64,000 nt of DNA from Hymenopellis radicata (lineage: Eukaryota > Basidiomycota > Agaricomycetes > Agaricales > Physalacriaceae): NCBI GenBank assembly GCA_015501595.1, contig JADNRX010000188.1, forward strand, positions 42,206 to 106,205, in the 5' to 3' direction. The notes beneath the pieces are model-generated. The model was not told the DNA's origin. It worked only from the letters and a program-made list of their open reading frames with translations, and made no database searches. Of this stretch, positions 22,575 to 33,168 are shown piece after piece. Numbering within the stretch: the first letter of the stretch is position 1; each line of letters opens with the position of its first letter. The position numbers and the translations under genes are program-made.

Positions 22575-24318
22575 TACTATGGCTGGGACACCAGTCGCAA
22601 TCTAGTACTCTTTCATGGACAGCGACGTCCACATCGTCAAGTCCAGCTTCTTCTCTTGTGGGACTCTCTTGGCATTCCCTATGAGGACAAGAAGCAAGAG
22701 CACGGTCGTCAGCTGAAGATTATTGGTTTCTGGCTTGATGCCATCTACGGCTCCATTTCCCTCACTCCAGACTCCATCACAGACATGATCACTAGAATCG
22801 AGTCGTTCTTGTCTGATCTCAAACCTCCTCTCAAGGAATGGCTATCCTTGGGTGGTTATCTCAACTGGGCTTTGAATGTGCTGCCTTGGGCACGGCCAGC
22901 ACTTACAGAGCTCTACCGCAAGATCAGCGGTAAAACCCTGCAGTACAAAGGCATTCCATTGAACCTTGAGGTTAGATCTGACCTCACTTGGTTTGTCAAT
23001 GCATTGCGACACTGTATCGGAGTGCGCTTCGTCAATGCGCAGGCTTGGGACGATACAGAGGCTGATATGGTCTGTTGGACAGATGCTAGCAATCTGGGCC
23101 TTTCCTTTGTATATGCTGGAAATGGCTTTTGCTATCGACTCCGAACTACAACCGGAGTTGATACCTTCTTCAGAGAGCTGTTAGCTATCTTATGTGCTGT
23201 CCATCATGCCGCCTCTCGTCCCTATCCACCTCGTACGCTGTTGATTCATTCTGACAGCCTTGACTCCGTCTCAGTGTTCGATACTCTGGCTGCTTCTCAG
23301 TCAAGTCACAATGCTATCCTCCTTGCTATTGCAGACATTGTCATGCGTACAGGCATTGACGTACGTGTGAGGCACATTCGCAGGGTTGACAATGTGATGG
23401 CAGACATGTTGTCCCTCTTGCTGTTCTCTGACTTCCAGAAACAGTTTCCCTCCTACCGCATCCGCATTATGGAGCCACCTCCTCCTGCCGGTGCGATGGA
23501 GAGATTGCTTTTAGAGGCATTGGGTGAGGGGAGACGCATTCGTCCCCCTCGCCCATCCATGGACTTGCAGAAATTAGATGAACTTGTCTTATACTTGCAG
23601 GCTCATGCTATTGAGACTTCTACACGTCTTAATTACTCTACTGGTGCCAGAGATTACGCTCACTTCTGTAAAACACATAACCTGTCTTTGGATCCTACTC
23701 CGGAGACCTTATCTCGTTACATTGCGTACACATCACAATTCATTGCTTCTGCTCCAAAATACTTGTCTGGCGCGAAACATTTCCTCACAGAGTTCTATCC
23801 TCACTTTGCTGATGCTCGTGCATCTGCACTCGTCCAAGCTACTATCCGAGGTGCTAAGAAGGTGAGAGCGGATCCTATACATAGGAAACCTCCACTTCGC
23901 ATCCATCACCTTCAACTCTTTGTCAATATCGCAAATCAGACTCAGAAGTACGATGATCTTCTTTTTGCCACCATCATGTCATGTGCCTTCTATGCTGTTC
24001 ACCGGATGGGAGAACTGGTGCAGCCTAATCAGAAGAAACTTCGTGATTGGAAGAAGATCATCAAGCGATCCAGTCTCAAATTTGAACCTGGATACGCTGG
24101 CTATCGCTTGCCTTATCATAAAAGCGATCCATTCTATCAGGGCACTGATATACTGTTTACTACTCAGAAAGAGGCTGATCCAATTGCTCTTCTGAAACGG
24201 TATGTCTTGCGCAGAGATAAGCTGCATGGTGCTCGAGCGGCACTCTTCATACGTGACAACGGCGTGGTACCAACTCGATCCTGGTTTGAATCCAAATTCT
24301 TTGCGCTGGTGAGTAAAG
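22575..24318 (+). pseudogene. RT C-terminal part, RNase H and recombinase of copy A-3 in one frame
   Basis: The RT is headless, starting just after the YMDD region. The thumb, RNase H (WTDAS, IHSDS, NVMADMLS) and recombinase are read in a single frame. This happens because the CTCGAGAGCTCCTG stretch of A-1 is shortened by 5 bases before the recombinase ATG (near 23480), which fuses RNase H to the recombinase. The recombinase keeps HRMGEL but is cut before HxxR at 24318. The frame then continues into foreign DNA to 24569. The product would have no RT or recombinase activity. Confidence 0.82.
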
Positions 24319-24620
24319 GCTACCGTCCGCAGAGGAATGAGGATGCTGGGCCGCAACACATTTCGGATCGTCTTGGAATTAGCGTCCCCGACAGCGCGGC
24401 CCCACACGACTCTGGCCATACACCAGTCTTCCGGTGCGTCACACCCAGTGCCTTACACGCGGCTGGGGAAGGTTCTCACCCATCTCGAAGACGTCGAGTG
24501 CTCCAAGCCAGTATGGAATCGGGGATTCTGGCTAGCCAGGAAGAGCAAGACATGAATCTTGATCGATGAGGTTACCAAAAAAGAGCAGTACCAAGTATCA
24601 CATGAAAAGCTGTTGGTAGT
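24319..24620 (-). pseudogene. Fragment of an unrecognised spliced gene, 3' part
   Basis: Read on the minus strand after removal of the solo unit at 24621-25573, this continues the exon that follows the intron at 25578-25626. One frame stays open for about 50 codons and ends VRTFPSRV. A further GTAAGG donor-like site is visible downstream. I do not recognise the product. It may belong to a host gene or an older element, and it is cut at 24319 by copy A-3. Confidence 0.4.
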
Positions 24621-25573
24621 TCGATGTAAATGCGGATTCCAGGGGTAGGGAGCATTTTCAGAGGCCTCTGCACGCCCCACACCTCTCCATACCCCTATAC
24701 CTAACTCCCTGCTTCAGGGAGTCCACTCAGTTAGCTTAACCGAGTCAAACCGAGTCAAATCATCATTTGGTCAAAAATCTGCATTGTTTGACTAAATGCT
24801 GACTCTCTGCTGCTACTACTGCAGCTACTCCATCCTCTGAGCTCTTCCTAGACTTGTCTAGCCTGTGTCTGGTGTTGTAGTAACAACAGAGGCCACTCAC
24901 AGGGCGCCCTAGAAGGTTTAGGCAAAAGTTCCTACGCTCTGCCTTCTGCCTCTTACCATTACCTTCTTCCAGAGGCAAGCAGTTCGTGATCCCTCCAGTC
25001 CTCCTGCTCAGGACTGATGCCATACCCCTCTAGAGCACTGTCTGAAGCCGCCTAGCCAGCCCCAAAACCAGTCCAGACAGGCCCAAAGTGTCCAATTTGT
25101 GGGAAATTCGCACTTTTGCTCTCCCAGGCAAGCAGCACTTGCTCTACCCAGTCCTCTTGCTCAGGACTGATGCATTGGCACCCTAGAAGTCTATTGGAAC
25201 CATTTGCCACAGCCCCAGAGCCCTACAGCTCTTCCTGCTCCCTCTGCTTCCAGTATGTGCCAATGTCTCATATCCAGCTCTTCAGAGCTGATGCCTTTTG
25301 TGCCCAGATACCCATTCCTTTTCAAGGACTCCTTATCAAGGACACTTCTGTGGGCTATCTGGTCACAGGTGCGCTCTCTGCACTGTCTCACTCCCTCCAG
25401 CTAATCTGTGTTATCTGGTCACAGTTAGCTCCGCTTTTTTGCGTCCCCTCCCACCTCTCCCACTGTAATTACAGTAACTACATTTCATGTATTATCTACC
25501 ATGTACTGTAAGGCACTTTACGATACGCTTAATTGATGAGGCCCTTGGGTCCGATTTGGCCTAACTCCGTGTG
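24621..25573 (+). mobile_element. Solo A-B unit of family A (solo 2)
   Basis: This 953-bp unit, A repeat, linker (with ACTGTAATTACAGT) and B, is in plus orientation. It begins TCGATGTAAATG, and B ends at ACTCCGTGTG, about 16 bp short of the usual end. It lies within an exon of the minus-strand spliced gene fragment. Confidence 0.85.
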
Positions 25574-26134
25574 TGTGCTGTGAACGGCGTCAGATTAGAG
25601 TGGAATAATACAAAGTTTGTACTCACCATGTCAGGCTTTAGCCGTTCCTCTGTGGGAGCCGACAGATAAGGAGGTTTGCGACCGGAATACGACGATGAGA
25701 TACGACGATGAGATACTCTCGAATTCGTCAAAGTCGTGGTCGTGGTCCGCTCGCTTCCATCGAGGACAACACAACGTGGAGCCGAGAGGATAGCGCGGGA
25801 GGTAGGCCCACAACCGGAGGCAAGCTGTGTTACATGGTGAGTTTCCCATATACAGAGCAAAGTAGACTATACATACACAGTACAAGCCTACCACACTTAC
25901 CAGCAACATGTCTGGCTCATTCTGAGGATTTTCTTCATCCACGTTCACAGCGCATTGTCATCCAAAGGTCGCCTTAGCGAAGAGGAGCATGAGCACGTTA
26001 CTCCGGAGGTATCGCCAGCCAGATCAGAACAAAGGCCAGAGAAAAGCAGAGAAAAGTCAGAGACCGAAGAAAGCAAGCTTGAAGAGTCCAGACTGTACGT
26101 TGATGTCGTTGACGTGTTGTGGCAGCAGAAGAGG
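25574..26134 (-). pseudogene. Fragment of an unrecognised spliced gene, central part
   Basis: On the minus strand two introns with good borders are visible: GTAAGTGTGG at 25900 to an ACAG end at 25825 (76 nt), and GTGAGTACAA at 25626 to CACAG at 25578 (49 nt). The exon between them (25824-25627) encodes a Ser/Thr/Arg-rich stretch (for example VSHRRISSSYSGRKPPYL). The product is not recognised. Two family A insertions bound the fragment. It could be a host gene destroyed by transposons. Confidence 0.42.
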
Positions 26135-28854
26135 CCTATGCTTTCAGATCACACGGAGTTAGGCCAAATCGGACCCCAAGGGCCTCATCAATTAAGCGTA
26201 TCATAAAGTGCCTACTGTGCTATGCATGTGTGTAGTGGAGGGGTGGATGAAGGTGAAGAAAGATGTTTACGAAACGCAAGATGAGGAAGGTTTTAATAGG
26301 AGGATTTCTTTTGAGCTGCTAACTGCTGAGCGGCACGCACTGCTGGATGGTCGCGTATATAGATCTTCCAAGCAGATGATGACCAACGACCTAAGGCTTG
26401 GAGAATAGATTCAGCCAGTCCCAGAGATGCATAGTGTGTTATGCCTCCAGAACGGACTGAATGACCACCAAACTCTTTACTCACCAGCGCAAAGAATTTG
26501 GATTCAAACCAGGATCGAGTTGGTACCACGCCGTTGTCACGTATGAAGAGTGCCGCTCGAGCATCATGCAGCTTATCTCTGCGCAAGACATACCATTTTA
26601 GAAGAGCAATTGGATCAGCCTCTTTCTGAGTAGTAAACAGTATATCAGTGCCCTGATAGAATGGATCGCTTTTATGATAAGGCAAGCGATAGCCAGCGTA
26701 TCCAGGTTCAAATTTGAGACTGGACCGCTTGATGATCTTCTTCCAATCACGAAGCTTCTTCTGATTAGGCTGCACCAGTTCTCCCATCCGGTGAACAGCA
26801 TAGAAGGCACATGTCATGATGGTGGCAAAAAGAAGATCATCGTACTTCTGAGTCTGATTTGCGATATTGACAAAGAGTTGAAGGTGATGGATGCGAAGTG
26901 GAGGTTTCCTATGTATAGGATCCGCTCTCACCTTCTTAGCACCTCGGATAGTAGCTTGGACGAGTGCAGATGCACGAGCGTCAGCAAAGTGAGGATAGAA
27001 CTCTTTGAGGAAATGTTTCGCGCCAGACAAGTATTTTGGAGCAGAAGCAATGAATTGTGATGTGTACGCAATGTAACGAGATAAGGTCTCCGGAGTAGGA
27101 TCCAAAGACAGGTTATGTGTTTTACAGAAGTCTCAATAGCATGAGCCTGCAAGTATAAGACAAGTTCATCTAATTTCTGCAAGTCCATGGATGGGCGAGG
27201 GGGACGAGTGCGTCTCCCCTCACCCAATGCCTCTAAAAGCAATCTCTCCATCGCACCGGCAGGAGCTCTCGAGGTGGCTCCATAATGCGGATGCGGTAGG
27301 AGGGAAACTGTTTCTGGAAGTCAGAGAACAGCAAGCGGGACAACATGTCTGCCATCACATTGTCAACCCCGCGGATGTGCCTCACACGTACGTCAATGCC
27401 TGTACGCATGACAATGTCTGCAATAGCAAGGAGGATAGCATTGTGACTTGACTGAGAAGCAGCCAGAGTATCGAACACTGAGACGGAGTCAAGGCTGTCA
27501 GAATGAATCAACAGCGTACGAGGTGGATAGGGACGAGAGGCGGCATGATGGACAGCACATAAGATAGCTAACAGCTCTCTGAAGAAGGTATCAACTCCGG
27601 TTGTAGTTCGGAGTCGATAGCAAAAGCCATTTCCAGCATATACAAAAGAAAGGCAACAGACCATATCGGCCTCTGTATCGTCCCAAGCCTGCGCATTGAC
27701 GAAGTGCACGCCGATACAGTGTCGCAATGCATTGACAAACCAAGTGAGGTCAGATCTAACCTCAAGGTTCAATGGAATGCCTTTGTACTGCAGGGTTTTA
27801 CCGCTGATCTTGCGGTAGAGCTCTGTAAGTGCTGGCCGTGCCCAAGGCAGCACATTCAAAGCCCAGTTGAGACAACCACCCAAGGATAGCCATTCCTTGA
27901 GAGGAGGTTTGAGATCAGACAAGAACGACTCGATTCTAGTGATCATGTCTGTGATGGAGTCTGGAGTGAGGGAAATGGAGCCGTAGATGGCATCAAGCCA
28001 GAAACCAATAATCTTCAGCTGACGACCGTGCTCTTGCTTCTTGTCCTCATAGGGAATGCCAAGAGAGTCCCACAAGAGAAGAAGCTGGACTTGACGATGT
28101 GGACGTCGCTGTCCATGAAAGAGTACTAGATTGCGACTGGTGTCCCAGCCATAGTAAGAATGGGTATCTGGGCACAAAAGGCATCAGCTCTGAAGAGCTG
28201 GATATGAGATATTGGCACATACTGGAAGCAGAGGGAGCAGGAAGAGCTGTAGGGCTCTGGGGCTGTAGCAAATGGTTCCAATAGACTTCTAGGGTGCCAA
28301 TGCATCAGTCCTGAGCAAGAGGACTGGGTAGAGCAAGTGCTGCTTGCCTGGGAGAGCAAAAGTGCGAATTTCCCACAAATTGGACACTTTGGGCCTGTCT
28401 GGACTGGTTTTGGGGCTGGCTAGGCGGCTTCAGACAGTGCTCTAGAGGGGTATGACATCAGTCCTGAGCAGGAGGACTGGAGGGATCACGAACTGCTTGC
28501 CTCTGGGAGAAGGTGATGGTAAGAGGCAGAAGGCAGAGCGTGGGAACTTTTGCCTAAACCTTCTAGGGCGCCCTGTGAGTGGCCTCTGTTGTTACTACAA
28601 TACCAGACACAGGCTAGACAAGTCTAGGAAGAGCTCAGAGGATGGAGTAGCTGCAGTAGTAGTAGCAGAGAGTCAGCATTTAGTCAAACAATGCAGATTT
28701 TTGACTAAATGATGATTTGACTCGGTTTGACTCGGTTAAGCCAACTGAGTGGACTCCCTGAAGCAGGGAGTTAGGTATAGGGGTATGGAGAGGTGTGGGG
28801 CATGCAGAGGCCTCTGAAAATGCTCCCTACCCTTGGAATCCGCATTTACATCGA
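26135..28854 (-). mobile_element. Family A YR retrotransposon, copy A-4, deletion derivative
   Basis: This 2.7-kb copy is on the minus strand. The A repeat (28854 down to ~28158) is fused directly to RT just after YMDD, at the same CCCATTC/TTACTATGG junction as in A-3. RNase H, recombinase and B1 follow, and the element ends CATAGG at 26135 without A2-B2. Gag and the RT core are absent. Loss of A2-B2 could come from recombination between B1 and B2. The copy is bounded by family A termini at both ends. Confidence 0.86.
26293..28157 (-). pseudogene. RNase H and recombinase remnant of copy A-4
   Basis: RNase H is open (28177 to 27233) but has lost the codons WTDASNLG, replaced by CCLSFVYAG, which removes the first catalytic Asp. 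The recombinase has a deletion between GAGACTTCT repeats near 27130 that removes about 50 bp and breaks the frame. The catalytic part remains open (27105-26293) with HRMGEL, HSVR, GRW and Tyr in YIRDHP. Neither protein would be complete. Confidence 0.8.
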
Positions 28855-30405
28855 ACTAAGGTGAGTAGCTGATCAGCGCGATCGGACAATCTGCCTTCTC
28901 CAAATACCCACGATCATCTCGTCTTGGTCTCGTCCTCCATCAACGCCGACCAGGACCTCTACAGAACCGGAGAATGCTCTCACGTCAGCCTCCAGGACGG
29001 AGCTCTCTTGCGTTTCTTTCTCATCCTGTACCGCGCGCGAACGGCTTTCCGACAGCAGTGGGGACGACTTTGGGTTCTGCTTTCTCCCGATGAGTGACGC
29101 CGTCGCGTAAGCCTCTGGAACGGAGCAGCAACGCTGTAGGAAGAAGGAGGTGTCCCTCAAGCAGCTGGATTAGCACCGCGCCGTCTCGGTCGAGCCTCCA
29201 ACGAGGTAATAGTAGATGTTTGGCGGGCTTGGAGGGCGTGGTGCACGCATCCAGCCCAAACTGTGCGTATTTCTTTCCTCTTTCACAATGATTCTCGTTA
29301 AATTTTCGAATCCTTCGCAGACGATTCTGCCCCTGCTCTGTCGCGCAGCACCGCACGCGTACCCCCGGACGCAGCACTCCCATCCGGGGCATGTTCTGTC
29401 TCGTCGTCATTTCGAAAGTTGCCGCCCGTTGAAACGCTACACTTCCTCCACATTGTGAATCGGCCTGGATGGCGTAGGAGGACACGTTGGTGCCGTCGCT
29501 GTCCCAAGTGCCTCCGGTCGTAGAGGTGGAGGACGACTTGCCGTTCTGCTCTCTGTATTAGTCGCGACCCTTGAACGACAACGCGAGCTGTCAAAGGTTG
29601 GATTCCTCTCAGCGCCGCCGTGTTCTCGCTGAAAGGGTGCTCTCATCGAGCTGCTGTTAGACGGCCTCAGGACTTTTCGTGGGCCCTTTCTGGGCGCTCT
29701 TCTTCAGCCGTGAGGACGACTTTACGTTCTTCTCTGTGGGCGAGCGACGCCGTCGCATACGGAGTAGCAGCACTTTGGGAAGACCGCGACGGGCTTCGGG
29801 AGGCTGGATTCGCTTCTCGTGTCATTTTAGTTGAACCTCCATGGAGGTAATAATTCGTTTTGGTGGGCCTGTAGGGTGCATCTATTCCAAACGGTGTGTA
29901 TTCTTCCCTTGTTTCTCAATAATCCTCATTAGATCCAGCCTATCTAGACCCACAAGCCTGTTTCCCACTCTCTGTGTCCAACTGCCACATAGATCCTCTG
30001 CGCGTGTTCAAGGCGCTTTTGACGACCCTCCGCTGATTCGCCTGCACCCGCGAATCTGGTTTGCCTCATCCCGAAATGCCGTCGAGCATTCTTTTTCGAG
30101 CGCTGCATCTTCAGCTTCGTAGACGAGTATGTCGTCTGTGTAGTCGACTGCTAACGCCCCGCATCGTGTCTCACCATCGAAGCACATCGGACTTGCCGGC
30201 ATTCCAGCCCATGTCCCCTTCCCAACAGTGGTATGTCTTACACCTTTTATTCAGCCCTGCCTGATGCGTCTTCCTTCCAAGAGAAGTAAGTGTACGACGA
30301 TGCGGTTTTAATCTGGTTTTTAGTAACAAGCTTAGATATCTAGACTACTGTTAGAATGTAATGCAGTACACATTGATTTGTCTTCCTTCGGTACCCGTAA
30401 ATTCG
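28855..30405. repeat. GC-rich interval with duplicated hAT-type internal modules
   Basis: About 1.5 kb between copy A-4 and family B without a recognisable gene. Two diverged direct copies of a ~300-bp unit (about 29040-29340 and 29690-29960) each contain GACGCCGTCGC(G/A)TA, then a GAGGTAATA motif, then a GG(C/T)GGGC...CCAAAC segment, then GTGCGTATTTC or GTGTGTATTC. The same module occurs inside hAT-type elements at 37331, 50940 and 56982. I infer an interior of a related non-autonomous element whose ends are lost. Long minus-strand frames here have no family resemblance that I can see. Confidence 0.45.
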
Positions 30406-30870
30406 TCGGGTTTAATCCTTTGGATTACACAAGGCTAATATGAGGTAAGTCTCCCCTCGCCCTCGGCAAAAAACTCTCACTCAACAACGTTTCTACCTAG
30501 GTTCGCTAGGTCGCAAAGAAGCGTTTCATGGTCATTACCCGTCGGGTTGCAAAATGCACCAGGTGAGTTTTACCTCTCTCGCCCACGGCACCATCCTCAT
30601 GCTCACTCTCTGCAGCTTGCCTTCGGCGTCGCCCACGGCCTCACTCTCACACACACTCTCCCCGCCGGCTACGATACACGCGAGTTAGCACGGACGTTTA
30701 TTTCTCATTGTGGCACGGACTTAGTTGAAGTTCCCACGCCTGGCGAGTACTCAAGACTGTGCGGAACGTCTCTGTTCCCTCAGCTCTTACGGGTCACTCG
30801 CCAGGTTAGTAGTCCTTCAAATCTCTTATTTTCTTATATCTCACGTAGTGCAGCTAGCTATTTCTCGTCA
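30406..30870 (+). repeat. Split direct repeat A1 of family B
   Basis: This 465-bp repeat starts TCGGGTTTAATCC and ends ATTTCTCGTCA, repeated at 36335-36798. It acts as the 5' leader and likely holds the promoter. It contains three intron-like segments with good borders: 30445-30500, 30563-30615 and 30805-30853. Confidence 0.88.
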
Positions 30871-30905
30871 ATCCAGAATTAAATTCCATCTATCGAATCA
30901 AGGAC

Positions 30906-33168
30906 ATGTCCGGTAATGCCGAAAATAGTGGAAACATCGAGGTCCCGGCACTCCCAGTCAACACCCTACAAGAAGGGGAGTATACCTCTGCTGTCGAGAA
31001 TAGCATCAGGGCAATCATCCGTCGTTATGGAGAGAAATCCGCTTCCAAAGCAGAAATCCAAGCCACCATGTCAGCCTACATGGGACAAGTCGCCGGAGCA
31101 GGCGTCTTCTCATTCGACGCCCAGCGAGACCTCATCCCGTGGTACGAAACACTTGATGCAGAGGTTATCCGTCTCGACGGAGCTGCAAAGAGAGGCCGCC
31201 GAGACGATGAAGAGCAAGAAGAAGAAGACAGTCCCGATGAGGAAGAGGGAGGCGAAAAGCGAGACAAGCACACAAAGCGACCAAGGGAACGAACCCCAGA
31301 TGGTTCTGACCTTGGTCGATGTAAATGCGGATTCCAAGGGTAGGGAGCATTTTCAGAGGCCTCTGCATGCCCCACACCTCTCCATACCCCTATACCTAAC
31401 TCCCTGCTTCAGGGAGTCCACTCAGTTGGCTTAACCGAGTCAAACCGAGTCAAATCATCATTTAGTCAAAAATCTGCATTGTTTGACTAAATGCTGACTC
31501 TCTGCTACTACTACTGCAGCTACTCCATCCTCTGAGCTCTTCCTAGACTTGTCTAGCCTGTGTCTGGTGTTGTAGTAACAACAGAGGCCACTCACAGGGC
31601 GCCCTAGAAGGTTTAGGCAAAAGTTCCCACGCTCTGCCTTCTGCCTCTTACCATCACCTTCTCCCAGAGGCAAGCAGTTCGTGATCCCTCCAGTCCTTCT
31701 GCTCAGGACTGATGCCATACCCCTCTAGAGCACTGTCTGAAGCTGCCTAGCCAGCCCCAAAACCAGTCCAGACAGGCCCAAAGTGTCCAATTTGTGGGAA
31801 ATTCGCACTTTTGCTCTCCCAGGCAAGCAGCACTTGCTCTACCCAGTCCTCTTGCTCAGGACTGATGCATTGGCACACTAGAAGTCTATTGGAACCATTT
31901 GCCACAGCCCCAGAGCCCTACAGCTCTTCCTGCTCCCTCTGCTTCCAGTATGTGCCAATGTCTCATATCCAGCTCTTCAGAGCTGATGCCTTTTGTGCCC
32001 AGATACCCATTCCTTTTCAAGGACTCCTTATCAAGGACACTTCTGTGGGCTATCTGGTCACAGGTGCGCTCTCTGCACTGTCTCACTCCCCTCCAGCTAA
32101 TCTGTGTTATCTGGTCACAGTTAGCTCCGCTTTTTTGCGTCCCCTCCCACCTCTCCCACTGTAATTACAGTAACTACATTTCATGTATTATCTACCATGT
32201 ACTGTAAGGCACTTTACGATACGCTTAATTGATGAGGCCCTTGGGGTCCGATTTGGCCTAACTCCGTGTGATCTGAAAGCATAGGCTCAGAGGATGAGCG
32301 ACCTCCCAGAGACAAATCCAAGCAGAAAAAGCGTCGCAACACTGCAGTCGACGACGATGAGAGCGACCAAGATGACAACAAGTTCGGGTGGGCCGCTGAC
32401 GCCCTCATCAGAGAAATCGCCCTCACCCCCGAGCAACGTCTCATTCGAGATTCCGTCCGTAACCACGCCAAAGACATCAGACACGCCTTGCGTAGTCTTA
32501 AGCACACCGGAGTCGCTCCACTCTTCCCAGACGCCCTCTGGAAGAAAATCCTCCTTGACGAAACAGTCGATTTCGACGAAATCAACTCTTTCTTCTTCTC
32601 CACCAAACTCGCGCTCGACCCCGTCCCTATTGGCGCGTTTGAATCCGCGCTTCACCAAGCCTTGGGACGCTGCCCGGAGAGAAAGACAGTTAGCACTGCA
32701 ACTGTCTGGTACCGCTGCTTTGATAAATACAGCGAGGCAGTTGAGACAGTCTTCCCCTCCAGACGTCGCGAACTCCGCGAGTGGCGCCAGCACATCTGCG
32801 ACCTTTTCACCGTCAAAGTCGCCGAGTTCGAACCTCGCATCATCGCCTACGATATTGCTGCCCGAAAAGTCATCGGCTCCAATCCAGGCATCCTCTTCAG
32901 CGACTGGTCCCATCCAGAACTCACCAAACTCCAAAAAGCTTTCCTCGAGGCTGGCGGCATCAGATTCAACGACCTTGAAGGAAACGGTGAGGGACCATCA
33001 GCCGAATCCAGCCGCAGTGGAAGAGCGCGAGGATCTAAGAAACAGAAGGAGATCTGTCGCAATTGGAATGAAGGACGATGCCCTCGCAACCCCTGCCCTC
33101 GTCGACACGTCTGCAGCACCTGCAGCGGACCTCACGTCGCGAGCGCCTGCAACGCTAAGTCCACTTGA
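30906..33168 (+). pseudogene. Gag-like protein of family B, interrupted by solo family A unit
   Basis: The ATG at 30906 follows repeat A1 by 35 nt. The frame is open to 31315, is broken by the solo unit at 31316-32285, and continues from 32286 in the frame that ends with TGA at 33166-33168. The N-terminal part has helices and an acidic Asp/Glu-rich tract, and the middle part is a globular helical domain. The C-terminus has two Cys/His clusters, ICRNWNEGRCPRNPC...H then CSTCSGPH-x5-C, the same pair as in family A Gag. Without the insertion the protein would be one uninterrupted frame. Function as RNA-binding nucleocapsid is inferred. Confidence 0.8.
31316..32285 (+). mobile_element. Solo A-B unit of family A (solo 3), inside family B gag
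   Basis: This is the most complete solo unit, at 970 bp: TCGATGTAAATG at the left, full A, linker with ACTGTAATTACAGT, and full B ending GAAAGCATAGG. The host reads CTTGG before and CTCAG after. Joining these restores the family B gag frame with no duplicated bases (at most an ambiguous GG). This dates the family A unit as younger than this family B copy. Confidence 0.9.

Larger units (their letters stand above)
20183..24318 (+). mobile_element. Family A YR retrotransposon, copy A-3, chimeric and truncated
   Basis: A complete A1 (20183-21009), leader and most of gag are followed by a rearrangement. From 22507 a ~67-bp piece of the A repeat (GTATGTGCCAATATCTC...) replaces the rest of gag and the N-terminal half of RT, and RT resumes at TACTATGGCTGGG. 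RNase H and the recombinase follow, until the recombinase is cut at 24318 by unrelated DNA. B1-A2-B2 are absent. The left end lies in the hAT-E3 relic. Confidence 0.86.

Noticed and set aside
24319..24618. Ty3 integrase C-terminus following copy A-3
   Set aside because: No chromodomain or GPY/F-like motif. Minus-strand splice borders fit the neighbouring spliced gene fragment better.
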